A DNA stretch of 41,190 bases from Deltaproteobacteria bacterium (GCA_016874715.1 VGTK01000032.1:1-41190); one strand, 5' to 3'. Shown: positions 26,276 to 35,653, numbered from the stretch's first letter. Notes: a model not told the origin generated them from the letters alone. Numbers and translations: made by a program.

Positions 26276-27400
26276 ATGAGCACATTCAGAAAGCAGCACC
26301 GCGTCGCCCTGATCGGCGCGGGACGGATCGCGGCGGTTCACCTCGGATTCGCCCGCAGCGTGAAGAACGCGACCGTCGTCGGCGTCTGCGACGCCGACCC
26401 CGCGCGCGCCGAGGCGTTCGCGCGCGAGCGCAACGTCCCGGCCTTCTTCGCCGACGTGAGCGAGATGATGCGCGCAATCGAGCCCAGCGTCGTACACGTC
26501 GTGACGCCGCCGACGACGCACGCGAAGCTCGCGATCGCCGCCATGCAGGGCGGCGCGAACGTCCTGGTCGAGAAGCCGATGGCGATGCGCGTCGCCGACT
26601 GCGACCGCATGATCGCCGTCGCGCGCGAGCACGGACGGCGCATCTGCGTCGACCACAACCGCCTGTTCGATCCGGTGGTCAACAAGGTCCGCGCGTTCGT
26701 CGCGAGCGGGCGGCTCGGCGACGTGGTGTCGGTCGAGGCCCACCAGGGTGTGAATCCCGTCGAGGACGGCGGCGCGGGCGGTGGCAACGGCAAGCCGCAC
26801 TGGAGCGTCGAGGACGCCTTCGCCCCCCTCTACAACCTCGGTCCGCACCCGCTCTACCTGGTCTCCGAGCTCATCGGCCCGGTGAAGTCCATCCAGGTCG
26901 CAGGCCTGCAGCCCACCGAGGGACAGGGGATGGTCCCGGAGATCCGCATCGTCCTCGAGGGCGACGACCGCTTCGGCTTCGTCGCGTTCTCGATGCGCAG
27001 CCAGCCGTACCTGAACCACCTGGCGGTGTTCGGCACGAAGGCCACGCTGCGCGTGAATCTCAACACGATGACCGTGATCACGGAGCAGAACCGCAAGCTG
27101 CCCAAGATGGTCGGCAAGCTCATGGCGAACTTCGAGCCCGCAGCGCAGCTCGTGACCTCGGCCGTGGGCAACGCGATCGCCGTGGCGACCCGGCGCATGA
27201 AGACGTACCCGGGCATCCGGGAGACGATCCGCCGCTTCTACAAGAGCCTCGACGAGGGGGCATCGCCACCGGTGACCGGCGAGCAGGGCCGTGACAACGT
27301 GGCACTGCTGAACGCGATCGAGGCGCACCTCACGGCGGCCAGCGCGGCGCCGCGACCGCTCGCGACCGGTACCGAAGGAGGTGCCTCGTGGACCTCCTGA
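26276..27400 (+). CDS. Gfo/Idh/MocA-family NAD(P)-dependent oxidoreductase
   Basis: This 374-residue protein has a Rossmann start (ALIGAGRIAAVH), VTPPTTHAKLAIAAMQGG and the family motif EKPM (K100), then the GFO_IDH_MocA C-terminal domain. These enzymes oxidise or reduce sugars and inositols, often as nucleotide-sugar dehydrogenases. ATG 26276 lies 17 bases after the radical SAM stop; the longer open frame upstream is a shadow. The 3' end overlaps the next gene by 13 bases. It probably helps make a modified sugar for this polymer. Confidence 0.92.
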   Translation: MSTFRKQHRVALIGAGRIAAVHLGFARSVKNATVVGVCDADPARAEAFARERNVPAFFADVSEMMRAIEPSVVHVVTPPTTHAKLAIAAMQGGANVLVEKPMAMRVADCDRMIAVAREHGRRICVDHNRLFDPVVNKVRAFVASGRLGDVVSVEAHQGVNPVEDGGAGGGNGKPHWSVEDAFAPLYNLGPHPLYLVSELIGPVKSIQVAGLQPTEGQGMVPEIRIVLEGDDRFGFVAFSMRSQPYLNHLAVFGTKATLRVNLNTMTVITEQNRKLPKMVGKLMANFEPAAQLVTSAVGNAIAVATRRMKTYPGIRETIRRFYKSLDEGASPPVTGEQGRDNVALLNAIEAHLTAASAAPRPLATGTEGGASWTS

Positions 27401-28374
27401 CCGGAGCGACCGGGTTTCTCGGTCATCACCTCGCGGCCCGCCTCGCACGCGACGGCCGCAAGCTGCGCACCATCGCGCGTCCCGGAACGGACCTGAAGCG
27501 CATCCCGCCCGAGATCACCGAGCTCGTCTGGGGCGACATCACTGAGCCCGAGACCCTGCAGAAGGCGATGGCCGGCATCGACGTGGTCTTCCACACCGCC
27601 GCTCGCGTGAGCGGTGGCGGGAGCCGCGACGACTTCCGGCGCGACAACGTCGCCGCGGTCGAGACGCTGCTGCGCGCGGCCGAAGCGGCCCGCGTGCGGC
27701 GCTTCGTGCACGTGAGCTCCGCCGGCATCTTCGGCGCCGGCCAGAGGGGCGCCGCGATCGACGAGCACACGCCGCTCGATCCGCAGATCGAGAGCCGCGG
27801 CTTCTACGCGTGGTCCAAGGCGGAGTCCGACCGCCTGGTCCGCGCCTTCGCGGCGCAGTCGAAGCTCGAGACCGTGGTCGTGCGGCCCGGCATCCTCTAC
27901 GGCGGCGACGCGCAGCCGTTCCTCGCACGCCTCCAGTTCCCGGTGCCGCGCGGCAAGGGTCGACGCCTGATCGTCGGATCGCGCGCGGCGCTGCTGCCGC
28001 TCACGCACGTCGACAACGCCTGCGACGCGATCGCGCTCGCTGCGGATCGTGGCGCGTCCGGCAGCGCGTACAACGTGATCGACGGCCCGACCCGCCAAGG
28101 CGACTACCTGGACCTGCTGTCCGCGACCGGCGTCGCGAAGGTCCGTCCGACGTTCCTGCCGCCGTTCCTGCTCTGGCCGGTCGCGTACGGATGCGAGATC
28201 CTCGGCCGCCTCGCGAAGCGCAACCTGCCCCTCACCCGCTACCGCCTGAAGCGCGCCACCGAGAGCCTCACCTACGACACCAGCGCCGCCCGCGACGTCC
28301 TCGGCTGGACGCCTCGCATCGACCTCGCCGCCGGCGTGCGCGGCATGGCCGCCGACGGTCCGACGGTCCGCTGA
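27388..28374 (+). CDS. NAD-dependent sugar epimerase/dehydratase (SDR family)
   Basis: This 328-residue extended SDR has the NAD motif TGATGFLG (about 5-12), the HTAARV segment and the catalytic Y140-x3-K144 in YAWSK. The family is nucleotide-sugar epimerases, reductases and dehydratases. The GTG start has a near-perfect AAGGAGG site six bases upstream, inside the end of the preceding gene, so expression is well matched to it. Related proteins also include hydroxysteroid- and dihydroflavonol-type reductases, so the substrate stays open. Confidence 0.92.
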   Translation: MDLLTGATGFLGHHLAARLARDGRKLRTIARPGTDLKRIPPEITELVWGDITEPETLQKAMAGIDVVFHTAARVSGGGSRDDFRRDNVAAVETLLRAAEAARVRRFVHVSSAGIFGAGQRGAAIDEHTPLDPQIESRGFYAWSKAESDRLVRAFAAQSKLETVVVRPGILYGGDAQPFLARLQFPVPRGKGRRLIVGSRAALLPLTHVDNACDAIALAADRGASGSAYNVIDGPTRQGDYLDLLSATGVAKVRPTFLPPFLLWPVAYGCEILGRLAKRNLPLTRYRLKRATESLTYDTSAARDVLGWTPRIDLAAGVRGMAADGPTVR

Positions 28375-28420
28375 GGCCCGCGCCTCCCGGCGCGGCCACG
28401 AAGATCCTTCGAGAAACCCC

Positions 28421-29662
28421 ATGGACGACCCCAGAGAACTCCCGCGCGAGACCGGCGACTCCGCCAAGGTCGTTCCGCTGCGACCGCCCGACGCCCGCCC
28501 CGCGACCGCGGGCGCGCTCGCCAAGGCTTCCCGCAGGAGCCGACTCCGCACCCTGTTCGTGATCGACGAGCTCGACATCGGCGGCACCGAGCAGCAGATC
28601 CTCGAAACCGTTCGGCGCATCGACCGCGACCGCTTCGAGCCGTACGTCTGCTGCTTCCGCCACGGCGCGAAGGCGCGCGAGATCGAGGAGCTCGGCGTGC
28701 CCGTGATCCACGAGCCGAAGCGCCACAAGGCCGACCCCGGGCTCGTGCTGCGGTTGTCGGCGATGATGCAGCGCGAACACTTCGACATCGTGCAGACCTA
28801 CCTCTGGACCGCGAACACGTGGGCGCGGGTCGCGGCCCGGCTCGCCGGCATCCGCTGGGTGCTCGCCTCGGAGCGCAACGTCGACATCTGGGAGGAAGCC
28901 TACAAGCGCGTCATCGGACGCTTCCTCGCGCGCTCGACCGACCGGATCATCGCCAACTCCGAGGCCGTGCGGCAGTACCTGCTGAACCGCGGCGGACTCG
29001 ACGCGGACAAGGTCGTGACGATCTACAACGGCGTCAACTTCGACCGCTTCCGCACGCGCTGCGACGCGAGCGTCCGTCGTCGCGAGCTCGGCATCGCGGA
29101 CGACGTCGTGCTCGCCGGCTGCCTCGCGCGCGTCGAGCCCGCGAAGGATCACGCCACGCTCCTGCAGGCCATGGCGCTGATCTCGAACCGCGTGCCGAAG
29201 CTGCACGTCGTCCTGATCGGCGGCGGCAGCGAGGAGGATCGCCTGAAGCGCATGGCGCACGAGCTCGGCATCGGCGAGCGCGTGCACTTCGTCGGCTTCC
29301 GCACCGATGCCGCGGAGTGGCTGCAGAGCGTCGACCTCTCCGTCCTGTCGTCGGTGAAGGAGGGGCTCTCGAACACCGTCCTGGAGTCGATGGCCGCCGG
29401 CAAGCCGGTGGTCGCGACCGACGTCGGCGGCAACGCCGAGGTCGTCTTCGAGGGAGAGACCGGATTTCTCGTCCCGTCGCGCGCGCCGACCGAGCTCGGT
29501 GCGGCGCTGGCGCGCGTCGCCTCGTCTCGCGAGATGATGGCGTCGTTCGGAGCCGCCGGACGCCGGCGCGCCGACGATCTGTTCTCCGTCGACTCCATGG
29601 TCCGGCACACCGAGCGCCTCTACCTCGACCTGGTCGCCTCGGGGACGCTCGCCGCCGCCTGA
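28421..29662 (+). CDS. GT4-family glycosyltransferase
   Basis: This 413-residue GT-B enzyme has DELDIGGTEQQILETV near the N-terminus, then ASERNVDIW, and the donor-site region LARVEPAKDHATLLQA, HVVLIGGGSEEDRL, SSVKEGLSNTVLESMAAG. It begins with a charged, Pro/Ala-rich leader of about 40 residues. It resembles the PEP-CTERM/EpsH-associated sugar transferases, and its start motif is close to that of the enzyme at 20877. It probably adds a sugar to the repeat unit. Confidence 0.93.
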   Translation: MDDPRELPRETGDSAKVVPLRPPDARPATAGALAKASRRSRLRTLFVIDELDIGGTEQQILETVRRIDRDRFEPYVCCFRHGAKAREIEELGVPVIHEPKRHKADPGLVLRLSAMMQREHFDIVQTYLWTANTWARVAARLAGIRWVLASERNVDIWEEAYKRVIGRFLARSTDRIIANSEAVRQYLLNRGGLDADKVVTIYNGVNFDRFRTRCDASVRRRELGIADDVVLAGCLARVEPAKDHATLLQAMALISNRVPKLHVVLIGGGSEEDRLKRMAHELGIGERVHFVGFRTDAAEWLQSVDLSVLSSVKEGLSNTVLESMAAGKPVVATDVGGNAEVVFEGETGFLVPSRAPTELGAALARVASSREMMASFGAAGRRRADDLFSVDSMVRHTERLYLDLVASGTLAAA

Positions 29663-29672
29663 CCGCAGATTC

Positions 29673-30875
29673 ATGCTGGCCTTCATCGTCAATCAGTTCC
29701 CGCGCCAGGTCGACGCGTACTTCCTGCGCGAGCTGCTCGGCCTCCTCGACAGCGGGCTCGACTTCCAGATCTACTCGCTGCTCTCGCCGCCGAGGGGCTG
29801 GAAGGTCCACGCGGACGCGAAGCCGCTCCTCCATCGCGTCGTGTATCCGCCACCGCCCGGCGATCTCGCGCGTCACGCGCTGGGCTCGTCGGCGGCCCAC
29901 CCGGCGACGCTCGCGAAGATGCTCGCGCGCATCGCCTGGGGGCACCGCTCGATGCCGACCGCGCTCGCGAAGTCGCTCGCGATCGTCCCCCAGAGCCTCG
30001 CCTTCGCACGCGACATGCAGTCGCGCGGTGTGCGCCACATCCACGCCAACTGGGCGACCTACCCCGCCACCGCGGCGATGCTCATCTCCGAGATGACCGG
30101 CCTGCCGTACAGCTTCTCGGGTCACGCGACCGACATCTTCGTGCACCACGCGATGCTGCGCGAGAAGATCGATGCCGCGCGCTTCGTCGTGACGTGCACG
30201 CGCTTCAACCGCGGCTACCTGACCGACATCGCGCCGGAGCGCGCCGCGCAGATCCAGACCGTCTACCACGGCGTCGACCTGCCACGCTTCGCGCAGAACG
30301 GGACGCCCCGCGTACCGAACCGCATCCTCACCGTCGGCACGCTCCGCGCCTGCAAGGGGATCGACGACCTGATCCGCGCGCTCGCGATTCTGCGCGAGCG
30401 CGGCATCGACGCCGAGCTCGAGATCGTCGGAGACGGCGAGGAACGGGCGGCACTCGAGGCGCTGGTGCGCTCGCTGAACCTCGAGCGCAAGGTCCTGATG
30501 CCGGGCTACCTGCCGCAGGAGGACGTGATTCCCGCGTACCACCGCGCCGCCGTCGTCGCGCTGCCGGCGCACCACGAGGATCACTTCGGGATCCCGAACA
30601 TCCTGATCGAGGGCCTCGCGGCCGGGACGCCCGTGGTGTGCACCGAGCTCCCGTCGCTGCACGAGCTGATCGAGCACGGCACGAGCGGGCTCTTCGTCCC
30701 GGAGCGCGACCCGCAGGCGCTCGCCGACGCCCTGCAGCGGCTGCTCGCGGATCCGGCCGAGGCTGCGCGCATGGCGGCCGAGGGGCGGCGCCGCGTCGCC
30801 GAGAGCTTCGACATGGAGCAGACCGTTGCGCAGCTCGCACGAACGCTTCGCGCCGCGAGCACGGGAGACGCCTGA
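29673..30875 (+). CDS. GT4-family glycosyltransferase (WcaL-like)
   Basis: This 400-residue GT-B enzyme begins FIVNQFPRQVDAYFLRELL, similar to the start of colanic-acid-type WcaL enzymes (usually FPxxSETF). It has HANWATYPAT, YSFSGHATDIF, VYHGVDLPRF, LEIVGDGEERAAL and an EX7E-type region HFGIPNILIEGLAAG. It starts 10 bases after the preceding transferase and ends 2 bases before the next ATG. It most likely transfers a sugar to the growing lipid-linked oligosaccharide; donor and linkage are unknown. Confidence 0.92.
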   Translation: MLAFIVNQFPRQVDAYFLRELLGLLDSGLDFQIYSLLSPPRGWKVHADAKPLLHRVVYPPPPGDLARHALGSSAAHPATLAKMLARIAWGHRSMPTALAKSLAIVPQSLAFARDMQSRGVRHIHANWATYPATAAMLISEMTGLPYSFSGHATDIFVHHAMLREKIDAARFVVTCTRFNRGYLTDIAPERAAQIQTVYHGVDLPRFAQNGTPRVPNRILTVGTLRACKGIDDLIRALAILRERGIDAELEIVGDGEERAALEALVRSLNLERKVLMPGYLPQEDVIPAYHRAAVVALPAHHEDHFGIPNILIEGLAAGTPVVCTELPSLHELIEHGTSGLFVPERDPQALADALQRLLADPAEAARMAAEGRRRVAESFDMEQTVAQLARTLRAASTGDA

Positions 30876-30877
30876 CC

Positions 30878-31711
30878 ATGCGCTCGCTGCTCGGCCGCGG
30901 AGCGCGCACCGTCGCCAGCGAGGCGATGCACGTCGTCCGGCGCCTCGTGCCCGGGCGCCCGGGCACGGCGCGCGTGATCTACTACCACCGCATCGACGAC
31001 GAGCAGCACCGCTCCTGCGTCGCGCCGCGCGCCTTCGCCGAGCAGATGGCCTTCCTGCGCGGCGAGGGCTTCAACGTGATGCCGCTCGCGGCGATGCGCG
31101 CGCACCTCGACGAGCACCGGCCGTTCCCGGAACGCACCGTGGTCGTGACCTTCGACGACGGCTTCGCCGACAACTACGACGCGGCGTTCCCGATCCTCGC
31201 GAGGCACGACGTCCCGGCGACGATCTTTCTCGCGGCGGGCTTCATCGGCGGCGACGACCTGCCGGTGCTGCGCGACCGGAGCGGCATCCGCCCGATGACC
31301 TGGGAGCAGGTGCGCGAGATGGCGCGGCACGGCGTCGCGTTCGGCGCGCACACGCTCACGCACCGTTCGCTGACCACGCTGTCGCCGGACGACCTGCGGC
31401 AGGAGATCGAGGGCTCGCGCGATCTGGTTGCCGAGCGCGTCGGCGCCCCGGTCGAGACCTTCTGCTATCCACGCGGCCACTTCGACGAGCGCGTCAATCA
31501 GGCGACGCGCGACGCCGGCTTCCGCATCGCGGTCACGACCCAGCCCGGCTGCGTCACGCCCGACACCCACCCGTTCTCGCTGCGACGCACCTTCGTCGCA
31601 CGCGACGACAGCCTGCACGACTTCGCGCGCAAGCTCGACGGCAGCTTCGACCTCCTGCACGCCGCGCGACAGCGCCTCGGCGGCGGCGCGCCCGCGCCGT
31701 CCTACGACTGA
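30878..31711 (+). CDS. NodB-type polysaccharide deacetylase
   Basis: This 277-residue carbohydrate esterase 4 has VTFDDGFADNYDAAFPIL, GAHTLTHRSL and FCYPRGHF. The stretch around MTWEQVREM closely parallels the deacetylase at 18284 (MSWDQVREM), so the two are paralogues; this one lacks the extra central segment. No signal peptide is evident. ATG 30878 is chosen since earlier codons in the frame lie in the glycosyltransferase gene. Confidence 0.9.
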   Translation: MRSLLGRGARTVASEAMHVVRRLVPGRPGTARVIYYHRIDDEQHRSCVAPRAFAEQMAFLRGEGFNVMPLAAMRAHLDEHRPFPERTVVVTFDDGFADNYDAAFPILARHDVPATIFLAAGFIGGDDLPVLRDRSGIRPMTWEQVREMARHGVAFGAHTLTHRSLTTLSPDDLRQEIEGSRDLVAERVGAPVETFCYPRGHFDERVNQATRDAGFRIAVTTQPGCVTPDTHPFSLRRTFVARDDSLHDFARKLDGSFDLLHAARQRLGGGAPAPSYD

Positions 31712-31742
31712 CCCGAACCCCCCGCCACCGGAGAAGACCACC

Positions 31743-33653
31743 ATGTGCGGCATCGCCGGATTTCTCTCGCTCGAGCAGGGCGTCTTCGCGACGAAGACGA
31801 GCGCGCAGGCAATGTGCGACGTCATCGTGCACCGCGGGCCCGACGGCCAGGGCTTTCTCGTCGACGGCCCGCTTGCCATGGGCATGCGCCGCCTGTCGAT
31901 CATCGACCTCGCGGGCGGACAGCAGCCGATCTCGAACGAGGACGGGACGATCTCCGTCATCCAGAACGGCGAGATCTACAACTTCCGGGAGATCCGCGAG
32001 GACCTCGAGAAGCGTGGCCACCGCTTCAAGACCAACAGCGACACCGAGGCCATCGTCCACCTCTACGAGGAGTACGGCACGCGCTGCGTGGAGCACCTGC
32101 GCGGCATGTTCGCGCTCGCGATCTGGGACGCGCCGCGGCGCCGGCTGCTGGTCGCGCGCGACCGTCTGGGCATCAAGCCGCTCTACTACAGCGTCGGCAA
32201 CGGACGCCTGCTGTTCGGGTCCGAGCTGAAGAGCCTGCTCGCGGTCGGGCTCGACCGCGAGATCGACCAGCAGGCGCTGCACGACTACCTGAGCCTCACC
32301 TACGTCCCGGCCCCGGCGACGATCTTCAAGGCGGCGCGCAAGCTGATGCCGGGCAGCATGCTCATCGCGGAGCGCGGCAACGTCCGCATCGAGCGCTACT
32401 GGACCCTGAGCTTCGAGCCCGACGAGAAGCGCTTCCACGACGAGCGCGAGATCGTCGCCGAGGTGCGCGAGCGCGTCGAGGACGCGGTGCGCAGCCATCT
32501 CGTCTCCGACGTCCCGCTCGGCGTGTTCCTGTCGGGCGGAGTCGACTCGGCGACGCTGGTCGCCTGCATGCGGAAGTTCCACACCGGACCGCTGAAGACG
32601 TTCTCGATCGGCTTCGCCGAGAAGAGCTTCAGCGAGCTCGACCGCGCGCGCGACGCCGCAAAGCACTTCGGCACCGAGCATCACGAGATGATCGTGACGC
32701 CGGACGCCGTGACCATGGTGCCGGAGCTGACGAGCGCCTTCGACGAGCCGTATGCCGACTCGTCGGCGATCCCGGTGCTGTGCGTCGCCCGACTCGCACG
32801 GCAGTCGGTGACCGTCGCGCTCACCGGAGAGGGCGGCGACGAGGTGTTCGCGGGCTACAAGACCTATGCGGCGACGCGGCTCGCAGGCGTGTACCGCCGG
32901 GCCGTCCCGTCGCCGCTGCACAGCCTGATCGCCTGGGGCGTGAACCGCCTGCCGGTGTCGCACGGCAAGGTCAGCTTCGACTACATGGCGAAGCGCTTCG
33001 TCGCGGGCGCCTCGCGCGACGCCGTCGACGCCCACTTCTCGTGGAAGGCGACCTTCGACGAGACCGCCAAGCAGACGCTCTACCGCGAGCGGCGCGACGT
33101 CGGGCCGACGGTGCGCCTGTACCACGAGGCCGTCGCCGGCATCGACCCCCGGGATCTGCTGTCGCGCCTGCTCATGATCGACACGCGGCTCGGGCTCGAG
33201 GGCGACATGCTCGTCAAGGCGGACCGCATGAGCATGGCCACCTCGCTCGAGGGGCGCGTACCGCTGCTCGATCACCCCCTCGTGGAGATGGTGGCGGCGA
33301 TTCCCAGCCGCTTCAAGATGCGCGGCATGAAGACCAAGGTCCTGCTGCGCGCCGCCATGGCCGATGCGCTGCCGCCCGAGACGACGCAGGGGCCGAAGCA
33401 GGGCTTCAACGTCCCGATTCCGAGCTGGCTCAACGGGCCGCTGCGCGAGCTGGTACGCGACACGCTGTCGCCGTCACGCATCGCGGCGACCGGCATCTTC
33501 CGCCCCGAGCCGATCCAGGAGCTGATCCGCGCGCACGAGAAGCTCGAGCGCGACCACAGCCGGGACATCTGGACGCTGCTGATGTTCCAGAGCTGGTACG
33601 ACCGCATCGGACAGGGCGTGCAGGGTGCCGAGCAGGACCGTCTGGTCGGATGA
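31743..33653 (+). CDS. Asparagine-synthase-like amidotransferase, exosortase-A-locus type
   Basis: This 636-residue protein starts MCGIAGF, so the mature N-terminal Cys2 is the glutaminase nucleophile. The GATase domain shows HRGPDG and NGEIYNF. The synthetase domain has the PP-loop SGGVDS (264-269) and LTGEGGDEVFAGY. A GGAGAA site precedes the ATG; the open frame further upstream is a shadow. Such AsnB-like proteins are regular members of exosortase-A polysaccharide clusters and may amidate a sugar acid rather than make asparagine. That use is inference. Confidence 0.93.
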   Translation: MCGIAGFLSLEQGVFATKTSAQAMCDVIVHRGPDGQGFLVDGPLAMGMRRLSIIDLAGGQQPISNEDGTISVIQNGEIYNFREIREDLEKRGHRFKTNSDTEAIVHLYEEYGTRCVEHLRGMFALAIWDAPRRRLLVARDRLGIKPLYYSVGNGRLLFGSELKSLLAVGLDREIDQQALHDYLSLTYVPAPATIFKAARKLMPGSMLIAERGNVRIERYWTLSFEPDEKRFHDEREIVAEVRERVEDAVRSHLVSDVPLGVFLSGGVDSATLVACMRKFHTGPLKTFSIGFAEKSFSELDRARDAAKHFGTEHHEMIVTPDAVTMVPELTSAFDEPYADSSAIPVLCVARLARQSVTVALTGEGGDEVFAGYKTYAATRLAGVYRRAVPSPLHSLIAWGVNRLPVSHGKVSFDYMAKRFVAGASRDAVDAHFSWKATFDETAKQTLYRERRDVGPTVRLYHEAVAGIDPRDLLSRLLMIDTRLGLEGDMLVKADRMSMATSLEGRVPLLDHPLVEMVAAIPSRFKMRGMKTKVLLRAAMADALPPETTQGPKQGFNVPIPSWLNGPLRELVRDTLSPSRIAATGIFRPEPIQELIRAHEKLERDHSRDIWTLLMFQSWYDRIGQGVQGAEQDRLVG

Positions 33654-33655
33654 TA

Positions 33656-33680
33656 AGCGGTTGACCGGTATCGAACCGCT
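33656..33680. repeat. Inverted repeat AGCGGTT/AACCGCT in front of the fusion gene
   Basis: AGCGGTT (33656-33662) and AACCGCT (33674-33680) form a 7-bp stem with an 11-base loop in the 71-base gap after the amidotransferase. There is no T-run after it, so it is a weak terminator candidate at best. It may instead be a protein-binding dyad or an mRNA-processing stem between operon segments. Confidence 0.4.
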
Positions 33681-33724
33681 CAGGCAATCTTCTACATCTG
33701 TCAACGGAAACTGGAGCAACCCAC

Positions 33725-35653
33725 GTGGCTAGGATTCTTGCTCTCCGCGCGGTCCCGCCGAACGCCGCAGCGGCCGTCCAGGACGCGAACCCGGTGTCGC
33801 CGGACTCGCCTCTTCCGCGGCCCCCCGAGGCTCCGGAATCGCGCGTCCGGTACGTTCTGCAGGCCGTGCTGGCGATCGGCGCGCTGGTCCTGCTGTCGCC
33901 GATCCTGCTTCTGGTGGTGATCGCCATCAAGCTGACCAGCCCGGGCCCGCTCTTCTACGCGGGCGTCCGCACCGGCGTCAACCAGAAGCTGTACACGATG
34001 TACAAGTTCCGCACCCTGCGCGAGGGCTCCGAGCGCCAGATCGGCGGACGCCTGCTCAGCCCGCAGGACGACTTCTACACGCCGATCGGCAAGTTCCTGA
34101 AGCGCTCCAAGCTCGACGAGATCCCGCAGCTGCTGAACGTGCTGCGCGGCGAGATGAACTTCGTGGGCCCGCGCCCCCTGCGCCCGATCTTCCTCGAGCG
34201 CTACCTGAACGAGATCCCGCACTACGCGGACCGCTTCCGTGTCCGTCCCGGCATGACCGGCCTCGCGCAGGTGCGCGGCGGCTACTTCACGTCGCCGCGC
34301 AACAAGCTGCGTTACGACCGCCTGTACATCGCGCACCGGACCATCGGCCTCGACGCACAGCTGGTGGCGCTCACCGCGCTCAAGATCCTCAATCGCTGGA
34401 TCACGCTCGGCGCCTTCCTGCTGGTGCTGCTGCTGTTCGTGTCGTTCATCCCGGCCAGCGCGATGGAGCGGCTGTACATCAGCTTCTCCGGTGCGCGCGT
34501 CAATCCGCTGCACGGCGTGATCGCCTTCGGAGCGCTGTGGATGATCCTGCGGCGCGCGCCGAGCGACCGCATCAGCTTCTACCGCAGTCCGCTCAACCTG
34601 CCGATCGCCTGCTTCCTGCTGCTCGCGCTGGGGTCGGCGTTCCAGTCCGCCGCCCCCGTCCAGGCGGTGCGCGGTGCCGCATACCACCTGATCACGGGCT
34701 TCATCGTCCTGCTCGCGATCCTCAACGGCACCTTCACGCGCAGCTTCGTCCGCAGTGCCATCAGCGCGGTTGCGCTCACGTCGGTCGTGCTGTGCGGCGT
34801 CGGCATCCTCGAGCTGGTCCTCGCCGACTACCTGCCGGTGCACGGTCCCGTGCGTACCGGGCTCGGCATGAACAGCATCGGGATCTCGTCGACGCTGGGC
34901 AGCCCGATCGCGCTCGCGACCTACCTCCTGCTCGGCGTGCCGTGCGTGCTGTGCAGCCTGACGCGCGCGCAGACGCGCGAGGCGCGCGACTTCTGGGTGG
35001 CGGCGGCGACGCTGTGCCTTGTCGGCATTCTGCTCACACGCCACCCGGCGGGCCTGGTCGCCCTCGCGCTGATCGCGACGGCGTACCTCTGGGTGCACTT
35101 CAGCACCATGTGGGCAGCGGTGTTCCTCGGCGTACTGACGCCGTTCGTCTACCTCTCGATCACGCACGGGCTCGCCGGCGGCACGTTCAGCTGGTGGCAG
35201 CTGCTGTGCGGCAACGCGACCGACGTCTGCCGCAACCTCGGCGACCTGCCGACGCGCACGCTGCTGCTCGGAATGGGACCGCGCACGCTGGGCGAGCTGA
35301 TGCCGGCCGGCGCCACGCTCGGCGACGCACCGCTGCACCTCAACGGCAACGTCCGGCTGATCGTCGAGAACGGCGTCCTCGGGTGGGCCGCCATGGTGTG
35401 GATCCTCGTGACCGGTCTGGTGTCGCTCTACCGCGCGCAGCGCCGCACGGCCGACGCCGGGCTGCGTGCCGCCGTCTGGGCCGTCATGGCCGCCGTGGTC
35501 GGCTTCGGCGTCGCCATGCAGAGCTTCGACCCGTTCGACAACATCGCGATCCAGATCCTCTTCTGGGGCCTGCTCGGCATCGGCATCGGAACGGTCGTCC
35601 GCCTCGGCGAGCGTCCGAGCGACTACCGCATCGCCCTCAAGCTGGGGCACTGA
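33725..35653 (+). CDS. Fusion of initiating phosphoglycosyl transferase with Wzy/WaaL-like domain
   Basis: This single 642-residue frame joins two activities that are normally separate. Residues about 42-225 are a monotopic phosphoglycosyl transferase: re-entrant helix, LTSPGPLFYAGVR, MYKFRTLRE, catalytic D131-E132 in KLDEIPQLLNVLRGEM, VGPRPL and RPGMTGLAQV. It would load the first sugar phosphate onto undecaprenyl phosphate. Residues about 228-642 form 10-12 membrane helices with a Wzy/O-antigen-ligase pattern, including LLLGMGPRTLGEL and a periplasmic loop before VRLIVENGVLGWAAMVW. The GTG start follows GGAG. There is no internal stop, and the start of the second half has no ribosome-binding site that I can see. 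Confidence 0.88.
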   Translation: MARILALRAVPPNAAAAVQDANPVSPDSPLPRPPEAPESRVRYVLQAVLAIGALVLLSPILLLVVIAIKLTSPGPLFYAGVRTGVNQKLYTMYKFRTLREGSERQIGGRLLSPQDDFYTPIGKFLKRSKLDEIPQLLNVLRGEMNFVGPRPLRPIFLERYLNEIPHYADRFRVRPGMTGLAQVRGGYFTSPRNKLRYDRLYIAHRTIGLDAQLVALTALKILNRWITLGAFLLVLLLFVSFIPASAMERLYISFSGARVNPLHGVIAFGALWMILRRAPSDRISFYRSPLNLPIACFLLLALGSAFQSAAPVQAVRGAAYHLITGFIVLLAILNGTFTRSFVRSAISAVALTSVVLCGVGILELVLADYLPVHGPVRTGLGMNSIGISSTLGSPIALATYLLLGVPCVLCSLTRAQTREARDFWVAAATLCLVGILLTRHPAGLVALALIATAYLWVHFSTMWAAVFLGVLTPFVYLSITHGLAGGTFSWWQLLCGNATDVCRNLGDLPTRTLLLGMGPRTLGELMPAGATLGDAPLHLNGNVRLIVENGVLGWAAMVWILVTGLVSLYRAQRRTADAGLRAAVWAVMAAVVGFGVAMQSFDPFDNIAIQILFWGLLGIGIGTVVRLGERPSDYRIALKLGH

